Origin: Ignavibacteria bacterium
Lineage (GTDB): Bacteria; Bacteroidota; Ignavibacteria; Kapaibacteriales; Kapaibacteriaceae
Length of the DNA stretch: 64,000 nucleotides
Reading direction: 5' to 3'
NCBI GenBank assembly: GCA_947495975.1
Contig: CANMBE010000003.1
Location: 1-64,000, forward strand
The translations under genes and the position numbers were made by a program. This document shows positions 8,547-17,302 of this stretch, piece after piece. The notes beneath the pieces were generated by a model. The model made no database searches. It was not told where the DNA came from and saw only the letters and a list, made by a program, of their open reading frames with translations. Position 1 is the first letter of the stretch. The number at the start of each line of letters is the position of its first letter.

Positions 8547-10813
8547 CTTCCCACCATCAGTGGCAATGGAGTGTAGACATTTCCCGAGCGGACGATGACA
8601 GTATATGCCGACGGTGGAAGATGAGCTACTGAGAATGGGATGAGATGTACACCAGCCGAAAATGATAATGGAGCAATTGATACGAATTCTCTACCAAAGG
8701 CATCTACAAGTGTAATGGAGACGGTTCGCTCTGTTGGTACAACGAGGGCTACGTTTACGTTGTCGCTCGCAGGGTTTGGGAATAATCCCGACATCATACG
8801 CAAGCCCGAACCCACAGTCTTGTATGAAAGTCCGCATAGGGAATCAAGAAAGAACTGGCCAGACTCTACTCTTACGGATAACACAGAACTGCAGCCTGCA
8901 TTGCCAAATATGGTAGCACCGTTTGTAAACGACACATCACTCGATGCAGTCTCTCCAAGAAAACTGTCGAAGATAACAGTGACAAGTGTTGATCTAGACA
9001 AGAAGTTTGTTGGTGCCTGCAGCGCAAGGCGCAACGTTCCTCGCGGCAACTCAGTGGCATCGATTACTTGTGCCCCTTCACTTGCTGTCCCTAATTGTTG
9101 AACGCTGCGATACTGCAGTAGTGACGGATTAAAGTTCATTGACAACACACATCTATCCGTTGTAGTGAGCTTGTCCGCGGTTGCCATTACATCAACAGCA
9201 ACAGCGGAACCTGGGCGAACTTTAGTCTCAAGCGGCACGCTCACAACGATACTATCCGGATTTACAACTACAGCATCGAATCGCACATCATAAGCACGAA
9301 CGAGGCTGTTCGTAAACAAGGTTATAGCCCCTGTAGTGGCACCAATTGTTTCTGGTTCGTACGTTGCCTTTACGAGCTGAGACTGCCCCGCAGCGATGCG
9401 AAATGACGGCGGGTCAATAGTAATTCGCGATGTGCCCGGCGTGATGAGAATAGAGTCCACTCTCAACTCTGCGTTACCAACGTTACGCACTGCAAAGGTG
9501 CGCTCAACAAATGATGTACATGTCTTGAGTAAGACTACCGTTCCAAAGTTGAGTGCAGAGGGAGTGACTTGAATTTGAGGACGCTGACCGAATCCTTTGA
9601 AAAACCACTGCGTTGTTTGTGCTCCATCGGGAACACCGTCAATACCACGGTCTCGCAAGTCAGTGCCAACAACAAATCGAATGCGATGATCACCACCTTC
9701 AATAGGCACAAACGACACGTCCAACGTATCAAAAGAATTTGTGCGAATAGTTGGACCACCCGCGCTTAAGAAACGTCGCACAGAATATGCTGCAGTGTCT
9801 CGCGCAATACCAACTTTTGATTCAGAGACAATACCAATGTTATTGTTGCCTTCGTTGCGGACAATGATGCGCGCTACAATACCCGTACCATCTGACGGTG
9901 TTGCACCAAAATCTACTGTATCTCCTCGTACAACAACTGGTAGCGGAACTCCTGTTGCTCCAATAAGTGTCAGTTTTTGTTCAACACCAATACCAGATAT
10001 CGTGGTAAGTACAGTATCTGACTTTGTAGTTGAATCTGGCCGGTAGACAACCAGAAAGTGCGCACTGTCTAGCCCCCTGTTATAGGGCGAGTATCGAGTT
10101 GTCCAAACAACAGAGTCTTCCGGGCTAAATTCAACACCGGGGAAAGTATCAACGATAATTTCAGATGTCCCAACAACCGTGGTCTGCATTTCGAATAGTT
10201 GCTTATCAACCTTTACACGTTTCAACATTGCGTTGTCAATTGTATATGGGATTGATGGAGCAAGGGGCATCGGGTTTACATACACTGAATCATAGCTAAT
10301 CCACGGAGTGGTGGTTGCCAGGATACTTGTGGTCTTCAATGCACGAAGCCGAAAGGTCTTGTCAAATGATGCGGCGAGTGGTGCGGTGCTGTCAACCACG
10401 CGAATGGTTAAGAGTGCTTCAACAACTCGGTCTGGTGGGAATAATGGGCTGTTAACGAATGCTCTAAATACAACTGTGAATAAGCGTGTTTCACCAGCGC
10501 GAATGAAATACGAGAGACCCTCAACACGTTCAAACTCTTCCTTGCGCGGATCTTCAGGAGGCACGCCCGGAACATTCACGATGATGTAATAGGGATCGGC
10601 ATTGGGATTTGTAGCTAGGATTCCCACCGTCGCTGGTCCCTTGTTCACAACGGTAAATGTCCGCGTTGTTGGCGACCCTTCTAGCGTTACGCCAAAATCC
10701 ATCACGGTATCCGCGCGGTTGGCATTCGAATAATACACCTCTACATTTGGTTGCGCTAGCCCAAGAGCTACACCAAACAGTAAATAGCAGAAGATGATGA
10801 AGGGGCTTTTCAT
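8543..10813 (-). CDS. large secreted protein: anchor-D-like repeats, cohesin-like domain, T9SS sorting domain
   Basis: A 756-residue protein with a signal peptide (FIIFCYLLFGVALGLAQ). Several Ig-like repeats of the choice-of-anchor D/HYDIN type follow (MDFGVTLEGSPTTRTFTVVN; DFGATPSDG; NFGTVVLLKTC). From about residue 540 to 670 comes a region resembling a cohesin fold (VVSVPLETKVRPGSAVAVDV). Then come a cysteine linker (DSLCGLSY) and a C-terminal sorting domain (LFPNPASDNVNV ... SAYTVIVRSG ... PLMVGR). It should be exported by the type IX system and attached to the surface. The chosen ATG lies 17 bases after the nuoN stop, where the signal peptide begins. It follows nuoMN but is unlikely to act in respiration. 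Confidence 0.82.
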   Translation of the reverse strand: MKSPFIIFCYLLFGVALGLAQPNVEVYYSNANRADTVMDFGVTLEGSPTTRTFTVVNKGPATVGILATNPNADPYYIIVNVPGVPPEDPRKEEFERVEGLSYFIRAGETRLFTVVFRAFVNSPLFPPDRVVEALLTIRVVDSTAPLAASFDKTFRLRALKTTSILATTTPWISYDSVYVNPMPLAPSIPYTIDNAMLKRVKVDKQLFEMQTTVVGTSEIIVDTFPGVEFSPEDSVVWTTRYSPYNRGLDSAHFLVVYRPDSTTKSDTVLTTISGIGVEQKLTLIGATGVPLPVVVRGDTVDFGATPSDGTGIVARIIVRNEGNNNIGIVSESKVGIARDTAAYSVRRFLSAGGPTIRTNSFDTLDVSFVPIEGGDHRIRFVVGTDLRDRGIDGVPDGAQTTQWFFKGFGQRPQIQVTPSALNFGTVVLLKTCTSFVERTFAVRNVGNAELRVDSILITPGTSRITIDPPSFRIAAGQSQLVKATYEPETIGATTGAITLFTNSLVRAYDVRFDAVVVNPDSIVVSVPLETKVRPGSAVAVDVMATADKLTTTDRCVLSMNFNPSLLQYRSVQQLGTASEGAQVIDATELPRGTLRLALQAPTNFLSRSTLVTVIFDSFLGETASSDVSFTNGATIFGNAGCSSVLSVRVESGQFFLDSLCGLSYKTVGSGLRMMSGLFPNPASDNVNVALVVPTERTVSITLVDAFGREFVSIAPLSFSAGVHLIPFSVAHLPPSAYTVIVRSGNVYTPLPLMVGR

Positions 10814-10829
10814 GGTAAGGACCGTGGCC

Positions 10830-12263
10830 TTACCACCACGTACCAAATATCGAGAGAAGTTGCGATGTGAACAATCCCAACACAATACTGACGGCAACGG
10901 TGACGAATAGTGTAATGCCAGCAAGGCCGGGCGAAACATGTGAATGTTCCTTATGGGGCTCAGTGAAATACATCTTTACAACTAGCCCAAGATAGAAGTA
11001 CGCACTTACTACTGATGATACTACGGCAACAATCGTCAGCCACGTATATCCCGATTCAATGGCCGCAACGAATAACAGATATTTACCAAAAAAACCAGCG
11101 AATGGCGGAATGCCAGCGAGTGAGAACATAAAGACTGCCATGATGAACGCGAGCACTGGTTCTCGTTTAGCAAGTCCCGCATAGTCATCGATCTGCAGAT
11201 TTTCTTCGTTGCCACGTTCTAGAATTCCAACAACTACGAATGCGCCAAGCTGCATAAACGTATACGACGTAACGTAGAACGTAATTGCGCTATACCCAGC
11301 TTCTCCATTGGCCACAATACCCATGAGCAAATAGCCCGCATGTGCAATTGATGAGTATGCCAACATGCGCTTAACGTTGGTTTGCGCAACAGCAGTTACG
11401 TTACCAACAAGCATAGTGATAGCGGCAACGGCAGCTAACATGAGTTGCAATTGGGGAGTCATCAACGATGATGCCGGCATGAGCACTGCGAATACCGCAA
11501 TAAACGCGCTAAAGGCAGCAGCCTTACCGGCCGTGCTCATAAAGGCCGTCACAACCGTTGGCGAACCTTCATATACATCCGGCGCCCATTGATGGAATGG
11601 GAAAGCAGCAATCTTAAATGACAATGCAACTGCCAGGAACACAGCACCGATGGCAAGCAATGTTGGGAATTGGCTTCTATTTTCACCTATGACAGATGCA
11701 ATAACATCGTATTGCAGAGATCCAGTTGCTCCATAAATAAGCGACATGCCATAGACAAGAAATCCAGTAGCAAAAGCACCAAGCAAGAAATACTTCAGTG
11801 CTGCTTCAATACTGCGAATGTTTGTGCGCAAGAAGCCAGCCATGATATAAAACGAGATAGACATGAGCTCAATGCCAACAAACAATACCAGCAGGTTGTT
11901 TGCATGTGCCATGAGCATCATCCCTGATACTGCAGACACCAACATCGTATAGAACTCGTCGAGCTCCGAATTTTCGCGCTGCAAATAGGGTCGAGCAGCA
12001 AACATTGCCAACAAACCAGCTCCACAAAACAACACATCAAAGTAGTTTGCAAAGCCCCCTATCGAGATCATGCCTCCAAACGTGGTGCCTTTATGTGCCG
12101 ATGTAATGAGAGCCAGCAACGCAGTGATAACAAGCGTGCCGGAATAATATCCAAACACCAACCGTGTGTTGTTGCGAACAAATGCTTGGATGGCAATACC
12201 AATGGCGCCAAGAGCTAACCAGATGACGAGGAGTGGCAATGAACCGAAAAAATCAATGTGCAT
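10830..12263 (-). CDS. nuoN: NADH-quinone oxidoreductase subunit N
   Basis: A 477-residue polytopic membrane subunit of respiratory complex I with about 14 hydrophobic segments. Family landmarks are FHQWAPDVYEGSPTVVTAF with the nearby STAGKAAAF lysine, the helix containing LLVLFVGIELMSISFYIM with its conserved glutamate, and KRMLAYSSIAHAGYLLMG. It belongs to the antiporter-like proton-pumping arm. Its start overlaps the end of nuoM by 11 bases, so the two are co-translated. The other complex I subunits are not in this window. Confidence 0.97.
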   Translation of the reverse strand: MHIDFFGSLPLLVIWLALGAIGIAIQAFVRNNTRLVFGYYSGTLVITALLALITSAHKGTTFGGMISIGGFANYFDVLFCGAGLLAMFAARPYLQRENSELDEFYTMLVSAVSGMMLMAHANNLLVLFVGIELMSISFYIMAGFLRTNIRSIEAALKYFLLGAFATGFLVYGMSLIYGATGSLQYDVIASVIGENRSQFPTLLAIGAVFLAVALSFKIAAFPFHQWAPDVYEGSPTVVTAFMSTAGKAAAFSAFIAVFAVLMPASSLMTPQLQLMLAAVAAITMLVGNVTAVAQTNVKRMLAYSSIAHAGYLLMGIVANGEAGYSAITFYVTSYTFMQLGAFVVVGILERGNEENLQIDDYAGLAKREPVLAFIMAVFMFSLAGIPPFAGFFGKYLLFVAAIESGYTWLTIVAVVSSVVSAYFYLGLVVKMYFTEPHKEHSHVSPGLAGITLFVTVAVSIVLGLFTSQLLSIFGTWW

Positions 12264-13764
12264 GAAAGTGCTCCACTTTGCTTACCACTGCGCGAACACT
12301 CTGTTCCGAGAGATTCATTAGGGTACGAGGCGCCACTCCAATCCAAATGATCAAGATTGCAAGGGGCACCAACTGCCAATATTCATTCTTCGTTAGGTCA
12401 GGAAGATGCTTGTTCTTGGGATTATCATTTGTGCCGAACATCACACGCTGATACATCCACAAGAGATAGACAGCGGCAAAGATGACTCCTGTGGCGCTTA
12501 TCACGGCATACGTCCAGCTACCTAGGAAGGGGCTTCTAAATGCGCCAAGGAGCGTTAGAAACTCACCAACAAAGCCGTTCAGACCGGGCAGTCCAACTGA
12601 GGCAAACATTGCAATAGCAAACAGGACTGCAAAGCGAGGCATAACGTTGGTGATGCCGCCATATTCAGATATCTCGCGAGTGTGCCTGCGCTCGTACAAT
12701 ACACCCACGCAAAGAAAGAGCATTCCTGTAGAAATGCCATGGTTCACCATTTGGATCACAGCGCCTTGCACACCTTCTACCGTGAGCGAAAAGATGCCAA
12801 GAACTACAAAGCCAAGGTGACTCACAGAAGAGTATGCAACAAGCTTCTTAATATCGGTTTGTACCATGGCCACCAACGCGCCGTAGATAATTCCAATGAC
12901 TGCCAGCACGCTGATTGCCCCAGCAAATTCGATAGATGCTTGCGGAAATAGTTCGAGGTTAAATCGAATAAGACCGTAGGTACCAAGTTTGAGCAGCACA
13001 GCCGCTAGAATAACAGAACCCGCTGTTGGCGCCTGTACGTGTGCGTCCGGGAGCCATGTATGTAGCGGGAACAAGGGCACTTTAATAAAGAACGATAGCC
13101 CAAACGCCAGAAATAGCCACTTCTGTATATCCATTGGAATGGCTGGGCCAATCATCCTGAGTTTCATGAGGTCGGCAGTGAACCCAATACCAGCCGTCTT
13201 TGCTGCAAGTCCAAGCCAGATGATGGCAATAAGCATCAACAAGGAGCCGGCCAACGTGTAGAGGAAGAACTTCATCGCAGCATAGATACGATCCTTGCCA
13301 CCCCAAATGCCGATGATGAAATACATCGGAATGAGGATCAATTCCCAGAACACGTAGAACAAGAATGTATCAAGCGCCATGAAAACGCCTACCATGCCAA
13401 ACTGGAGGATAAGCATGAGGACGTAGTACTCTTTAATGCTCTTCTTTATCGGATTGAGCGACGTTAACATCGCAATCGGCATGATAAGGGTGGTGAGCAA
13501 CACCATAAGGAGCGAAGTGCCATCGAGGCCTACGCGGAAACCCGCATCAAGCGATGTAATCCACGGCATATCGATTACAAACTGCATAGAGGCCGTTGAG
13601 GCGTCAAAAGCAGGCAGGAGCAGTAGAGACGTCAGAAACGTTGCTACGGTTATGACCAGTGCTGTTACCTTGATCGCTTTTTCCTGGTTGCGATCAATAA
13701 ACAGGAGTATCATCGCACCAGCAAGGGGTACGAAAAGAGTAGCAAGCAAAGCGATAACGCCCAT
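12253..13764 (-). CDS. nuoM: NADH-quinone oxidoreductase subunit M
   Basis: A 503-residue antiporter-like membrane subunit of complex I. It shows the conserved FYVFWELILIPMYFIIG helix with its essential glutamate, FIKVPLFPLHTWLPDAHVQA, LKLGTYGLIRFNL, and VAYSSVSHLGFVVLGI with the ion-path residues. It pumps protons together with NuoN and NuoL in the inner membrane. It is the first gene of its minus-strand unit: upstream lie about 515 bases without a convincing gene, so nuoL is not next to it here. Complex I genes are therefore split, at least between M-N and the rest. Confidence 0.97.
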   Translation of the reverse strand: MGVIALLATLFVPLAGAMILLFIDRNQEKAIKVTALVITVATFLTSLLLLPAFDASTASMQFVIDMPWITSLDAGFRVGLDGTSLLMVLLTTLIMPIAMLTSLNPIKKSIKEYYVLMLILQFGMVGVFMALDTFLFYVFWELILIPMYFIIGIWGGKDRIYAAMKFFLYTLAGSLLMLIAIIWLGLAAKTAGIGFTADLMKLRMIGPAIPMDIQKWLFLAFGLSFFIKVPLFPLHTWLPDAHVQAPTAGSVILAAVLLKLGTYGLIRFNLELFPQASIEFAGAISVLAVIGIIYGALVAMVQTDIKKLVAYSSVSHLGFVVLGIFSLTVEGVQGAVIQMVNHGISTGMLFLCVGVLYERRHTREISEYGGITNVMPRFAVLFAIAMFASVGLPGLNGFVGEFLTLLGAFRSPFLGSWTYAVISATGVIFAAVYLLWMYQRVMFGTNDNPKNKHLPDLTKNEYWQLVPLAILIIWIGVAPRTLMNLSEQSVRAVVSKVEHFHAH

Positions 13765-14279
13765 ATGCGAGCAGTTCCGTTATTCGAGGTGGACGATACG
13801 TTGTGAAGCGGCGCAATATAGCAAAGCAGCCTGAGGATTGCTTACTTTCCTGGGCTATCGTCAATACGAACATGGCACCTAGCCAGGCACTCCACGAACG
13901 ACCCAGAAATGGGCGCCGCTGGGCATCTTCGCCGGAGGGGCTCTACGAGAGTAGAATTGTCAGGGTTGGAAGTCCCAATACCCACATTAAAGGAAACACA
14001 CAACAAGACTATCACTATACGTGTACCAATCAGAGCAGCGATGGTCATAGGCACCATTTCTTTTGCACAACTCTACACTTGGAACAATGTTCGAAAATCG
14101 CCGAACCGTTTGGCATACCTAGCTTCGTGGTACTCATTATACCCAGAGAGCTTGCTGATGCAAGGAATTGAAATTCACATATATTTTATTGAATATTTCT
14201 GGGTTCCCATCCTTAGCAATTATCACTACGTGCGTTTACGCATTTCGCACGATATCAAAAAAATCTCTACAGACACCCC
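13765..14279. other. 515-base gap between nuoM and pth without a convincing gene
   Basis: This gap must hold the divergent promoters of nuoM (minus) and pth (plus). A minus-strand frame of 71 codons (13842-14057, ATG start) begins with a hydrophobic stretch (IAALIGTRIVIVLLCVS) and ends with three spaced cysteines. It could be a small exported peptide, but it has no recognisable family, and two plus-strand frames of similar length overlap it, so I do not call it. An AT-rich patch (about 14167-14202) is promoter-like. I see no tRNA or other structured RNA signature. Confidence 0.4.
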
Positions 14280-14852
14280 ATGAAAACATCATTTCTCGTC
14301 GTTGGATTAGGTAACCCAGGAACCCGTTACTCTTCAACTCGTCACAACATTGGCTTTATGGTTGTTGATGCGCTAGCAGCAAAACATGGTGCACAATGGA
14401 AACGAGACACGCCAGATGTCGAGATTGCCTCTATACGCATCTTGGCTACGGAACTTCTTATCATAAAGCCACTTACGTTCATGAATCTATCTGGGATTGT
14501 GGTTGCCCAGGTAGCCCGGTCGCTAGGTATTGAACCTAGCAAGATTGTTGCAGTAGTGGATGAATACAATTTCGCTACAGGTCGGATTAATCTTAGGCTA
14601 GGGGGCAGCTCTGGCGGTCACAACGGCATTTCTTCTCTCATAGAAAATTTGGGCAGTGATGTGTTCTGGAGGCTCCGTTGTGGCATAGACCGCAACTTTG
14701 GATCAGGGGAACTCGTTGAATATGTGCTCGCTCCATTCCCCATACATGAGGCCGAGTTGCTAAAGAGTATGATCAGTATAGCTGTAGCTACAATAGAAGA
14801 GATAGCCAAGGGGGGACCTGAGTTAGCGCGACTGAAGCTTAATCGCGCTTGA
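14280..14852 (+). CDS. pth: peptidyl-tRNA hydrolase
   Basis: A 190-residue cytosolic enzyme that releases peptides from prematurely dissociated peptidyl-tRNA. The diagnostic N-terminus is intact: VVGLGNPGTRYSSTRHNIGF with the catalytic His in RHNIGF, KPLTFMNLSG, and LGGSSGGHNGISSL. The usual Asp-Asp pair of the catalytic loop reads VVDEYN here, still acidic. Length is standard. It stands alone on the plus strand between nuoM and the SUF operon tail. The start ATG has no clear Shine-Dalgarno site. Confidence 0.96.
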   Translation: MKTSFLVVGLGNPGTRYSSTRHNIGFMVVDALAAKHGAQWKRDTPDVEIASIRILATELLIIKPLTFMNLSGIVVAQVARSLGIEPSKIVAVVDEYNFATGRINLRLGGSSGGHNGISSLIENLGSDVFWRLRCGIDRNFGSGELVEYVLAPFPIHEAELLKSMISIAVATIEEIAKGGPELARLKLNRA

Positions 14853-15140
14853 TTACTACCAAGGTCTTGTCATCTGGGTATGAGGCTAGGACCGAATACT
14901 TCTGTCCATCGCAACGTATCGCCTCTGCGCAGCAGATCGCCTTCACCTGAACGTGCATACTCACGTCGGTCTGGGTCGCTTAAAGCCCCGTCATCAACCG
15001 AGACTAACGTAGGATGTAACGAACAGATCGCTACCTCCAACGTCGCCAACAAGAGCCGAGAGTAAGCCTAACTGATTCTTATAACGAATCGACAAGATCC
15101 TATCGATGATCTTGTAGGTGTGCGTGCTCTAGTGAGCTCT
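14853..15140. other. intergenic region between convergent pth and the Lon-substrate-domain gene
   Basis: No gene is called here. Short overlapping frames exist on both strands (about 60 codons each at 14870-15052 minus and 14880-15065 plus). The minus one has only a TTG start and a stop six codons upstream of it, so neither is convincing; a decayed gene remnant is possible. The right part carries a hairpin at 15092-15115. Confidence 0.4.
15092..15115. terminator. possible terminator hairpin
   Basis: A perfect 8-base inverted repeat, ACAAGATC (15092-15099) and GATCTTGT (15108-15115), with an 8-base loop, lies between two convergent genes. There is no strong T-run, so termination is plausible but not certain. 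Confidence 0.4.
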
Positions 15141-15764
15141 TCACGTTACCGCACGAATATATCCGTCGCTTTGCACAACACGCTGCACAGCCTCTGCCTT
15201 CTTGATCATTGGCAACAGATCTGCTAGATGATCATGAAGCAATTCAAGCCGAGCATTTTCAGACGGCACCTCCAGCAAGCCTTGTTTTTGGTCGATGGAC
15301 AGACCCGACTTCGGCGCCATATCAAAAGCTGGACAGCTTCCAAGATCATCATTCGTCAATCGTTGCGCAGACGTGCCATATACAAGTGATACGATGAGAT
15401 TATATTTCTCCAAGCAATTCTGCACCAGGAGTTGATCCACTGGGATCTCATCGTCTGTTAGCCCCTCAATTTCACCTGTTGCAAAGGGACGATCATTGTT
15501 TTTCAGTTCCAATAGTCTAAACCGTCGTGTTCCTTCTACGATCACGTCCATGCGTCCATCTGGATAAGACTGCGTTACCTCAACAACACGTGCTGCACAC
15601 CCCACAGGATGCATGTGTCCTTCAACAACCAGATTAATGCCGAATTCTGAACCGCGTTCTACACACTCGTTCATGAGTTCTTTATAACGAGGTTCAAAAA
15701 TATGAAGTGGTAATCGCACAGACGGAAACAATACCAAGTTCAGCGGAAAGAGGCTAATGGTCAT
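15141..15764 (-). CDS. LON peptidase substrate-binding domain protein
   Basis: A 207-residue protein made only of the N-terminal substrate-binding domain of Lon, without AAA or protease domains. The family start is clear: MTISLFPLNLVLFPSVRLPLHIFEPRYK, followed by ERGSEFGI, a GC-ARV strand and VIVEGTRRFRL. Stand-alone LON-domain proteins are widespread, and their role (possibly substrate selection) is uncertain. I start at the ATG at 15762-15764, which overlaps the stop of the superoxide dismutase gene (ATGA), rather than 13 codons upstream. The overlap makes it the last cistron of the SUF-SOD unit. Confidence 0.9.
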   Translation of the reverse strand: MTISLFPLNLVLFPSVRLPLHIFEPRYKELMNECVERGSEFGINLVVEGHMHPVGCAARVVEVTQSYPDGRMDVIVEGTRRFRLLELKNNDRPFATGEIEGLTDDEIPVDQLLVQNCLEKYNLIVSLVYGTSAQRLTNDDLGSCPAFDMAPKSGLSIDQKQGLLEVPSENARLELLHDHLADLLPMIKKAEAVQRVVQSDGYIRAVT

Positions 15765-16387
15765 TTTGCAAACTTTAAGTATCGATCGTTGATGCGCCCC
15801 CAATGAAGATTATTGAGAAATGCATCGATGTACATTACACGGCCTGGTCCATCCTTGTGATAATATGCGTGCTCAAACACGTCGCATGAGATCAGTGGAA
15901 TTCCGCCCCATACTGCACCATAATGATGCTCATCAACAAGTACATTGAGTAGTCTGCCTGAATACAAAACGTCAATACACAAGACTCCCCAGCCCGATAA
16001 TTTCGCTGCTGTTGCTGTTGCCTTGAAGTCTGCCTTCCAGGCATCGAACGAACCATATTCTTTCACAATCGCAGCAAGCACGTCTGGACCCTTCGTTGAA
16101 TCACCATCGCCCCCTAGCACTTCCCAATAGACATCATGCAGCACCGTACCGCCGTGGTTCCATGTCTGGCGACGTTTGAGCTCGCCAAATTCACTCCAAT
16201 TTCCATTGGCGGATGCCTTATCGGCGCCTTCGAGTGCAACCTCAATCTTGTTGAGGAACGTTACATACCCCTTGTGGTGGGTGTTGTAATGCCAGTCCGA
16301 AGTTTCAGGTGAAACAACATTCTTCAGTAGTTCCTTTGCCTCGTCATCAGAATAAGGACGAGCGTTGAATTTCCATTCGTATGCCAT
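15761..16387 (-). CDS. superoxide dismutase, Fe/Mn type
   Basis: A 208-residue enzyme converting superoxide to peroxide and oxygen. The four metal ligands can be placed: His33 (DWHYNTHHKGYV), His84 (NHGGTVLHDVYW), and Asp169 and His173 (CDVFEHAYY). The usual motif is Asp-Val-Trp-Glu-His; the tryptophan is phenylalanine (Phe171) here, which is uncommon. No signal peptide is present, so it is cytosolic. It follows the A-type Fe-S carrier gene after 84 bases that contain a GTTAC repeat, and its stop overlaps the LON-domain gene. Placement behind the SUF genes fits a shared response to oxidants or iron shortage. Confidence 0.93.
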   Translation of the reverse strand: MAYEWKFNARPYSDDEAKELLKNVVSPETSDWHYNTHHKGYVTFLNKIEVALEGADKASANGNWSEFGELKRRQTWNHGGTVLHDVYWEVLGGDGDSTKGPDVLAAIVKEYGSFDAWKADFKATATAAKLSGWGVLCIDVLYSGRLLNVLVDEHHYGAVWGGIPLISCDVFEHAYYHKDGPGRVMYIDAFLNNLHWGRINDRYLKFAK

Positions 16388-16402
16388 GATGAATCCTTTG
16401 AT

Positions 16403-16434
16403 ACAGTTACGGGGTTACAGGGTTACGAGGTTAC
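16403..16434. repeat. short tandem repeat, four 8-base units ending GTTAC
   Basis: Four consecutive 8-base units each end in GTTAC: at 16406, 16414, 16422 and 16430, separated by GGG, AGG and GAG. The array lies 16-47 bases upstream of the superoxide dismutase start, in the gap after the A-type carrier gene. Confidence 0.85.
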
Positions 16435-16471
16435 CTTCAAAGATTCCCTCAAAGAGGCGCGCAACGATCTC

Positions 16472-16870
16472 TTACACGCCGAAGCTGCTTCCGCAGCCGC
16501 AGGTCTTTGTTGCATTTGGGTTGTTGAACGTAAATCCTTTGCCCATGAGGCCATCACTAAAATCAAGCGTCATACCCATGAGGTAGAACATGCTCTTGGC
16601 ATCAATGAAGACTCGAACGCCCTCAGCGTCAAGAATAAGATCACTTTCGCGTGAAGATGCATCAAATCCCAATGTGTAGGACATGCCAGAGCAGCCTCCA
16701 CCCTTTACGCCAAGGCGAAGTCCAAAGTCATCGGCTATTGTATTAGAAGCCTTGATCTTCTTCACTTCTGTAATTGCCTTTGTTGTGATGATGATGTTGT
16801 CCGACTCATCGGCACCGGATACACCAGTTGGAACTGAGAGCACATCGGATCCAATAATTGCAACGCTCAT
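16472..16870 (-). CDS. sufA: A-type iron-sulfur carrier protein (SufA/IscA/ErpA-like)
   Basis: A 132-residue protein with the three invariant cysteines: Cys60 (GGGCSGMSY) and the C-terminal CGCG pair (Cys124, Cys126). It carries nascent Fe-S clusters to target enzymes. The N-terminus has about 25 residues beyond the usual family length (MSVAIIGSDVLSVPTG...), with no signal features. Its start overlaps the Rrf2 regulator stop by four bases (ATGA), so the two are co-translated within the SUF unit. Assignment among SufA, IscA and ErpA cannot be made from sequence alone; the operon favours SufA. Confidence 0.9.
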   Translation of the reverse strand: MSVAIIGSDVLSVPTGVSGADESDNIIITTKAITEVKKIKASNTIADDFGLRLGVKGGGCSGMSYTLGFDASSRESDLILDAEGVRVFIDAKSMFYLMGMTLDFSDGLMGKGFTFNNPNATKTCGCGSSFGV

Positions 16871-17301
16871 GATACCTCCAATTGAATAAGATTTTTTGGT
16901 AATGCAAGTTCCGCTACTGTCATTGAGCGGAATGTTTCTCTAATCCGTTCTTGTAAAACGGTAAGGGGCTCACGAATCGTACACGTGCTATGAGCGGAAC
17001 AATCGTGATCCACTGTGTCTTGACAATCAACCAGCCCATGCGTGTGGCCTTCAATGGCTTGTATGACTCGATGAATGCTAATGTGTGATGCATCTTGGGC
17101 CAATGCATAACCACCATGTGTGCCCGCATATGAACGCACAACTCCGTCTTTTACAAGCTGCTGCAGTACCTTGGCAACAAGGGACTGAGAAATCGAATAC
17201 CTATCGGCAACATCCTTTGCAGAGATGATACTCTCAGGATGCTGTGCCATGTCTTGCATAGCAAGAAGGGCATATTCGACGCGCTTGGAAAGTTTCAGCA
17301 T
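16867..17301 (-). CDS. Rrf2/IscR-family transcriptional regulator with three cysteines
   Basis: A 144-residue winged-helix regulator. Its N-terminus MLKLSKRVEYALLAMQDMA and the helix pair SISQSLVAKVLQQLVKDGVV are typical of Rrf2 proteins. Three cysteines, Cys93, Cys101 and Cys107, match the cluster-ligand region of IscR-type sensors, although the first gap is two residues longer than in E. coli IscR. It probably binds an Fe-S cluster and controls the SUF genes among which it sits. The start at 17299-17301 leaves one base after the flavoprotein stop; longer upstream frames overlap that gene and lack similarity. Confidence 0.92.
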   Translation of the reverse strand: MLKLSKRVEYALLAMQDMAQHPESIISAKDVADRYSISQSLVAKVLQQLVKDGVVRSYAGTHGGYALAQDASHISIHRVIQAIEGHTHGLVDCQDTVDHDCSAHSTCTIREPLTVLQERIRETFRSMTVAELALPKNLIQLEVS

Positions 17302-17302
17302 G

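Noticed and set aside
13842-14057. 71-codon minus-strand frame with hydrophobic start and three spaced cysteines in its tail, upstream of nuoM
   Set aside because: No family resemblance, overlapping frames on the other strand of equal length, and no ribosome site; could be chance in a 515-base gap.
14870-15065. Two overlapping 60-codon frames between pth and the LON-domain gene
   Set aside because: The minus frame has only a TTG start and a stop six codons upstream; the plus frame is arginine/serine-rich without a known motif. At best a gene remnant.
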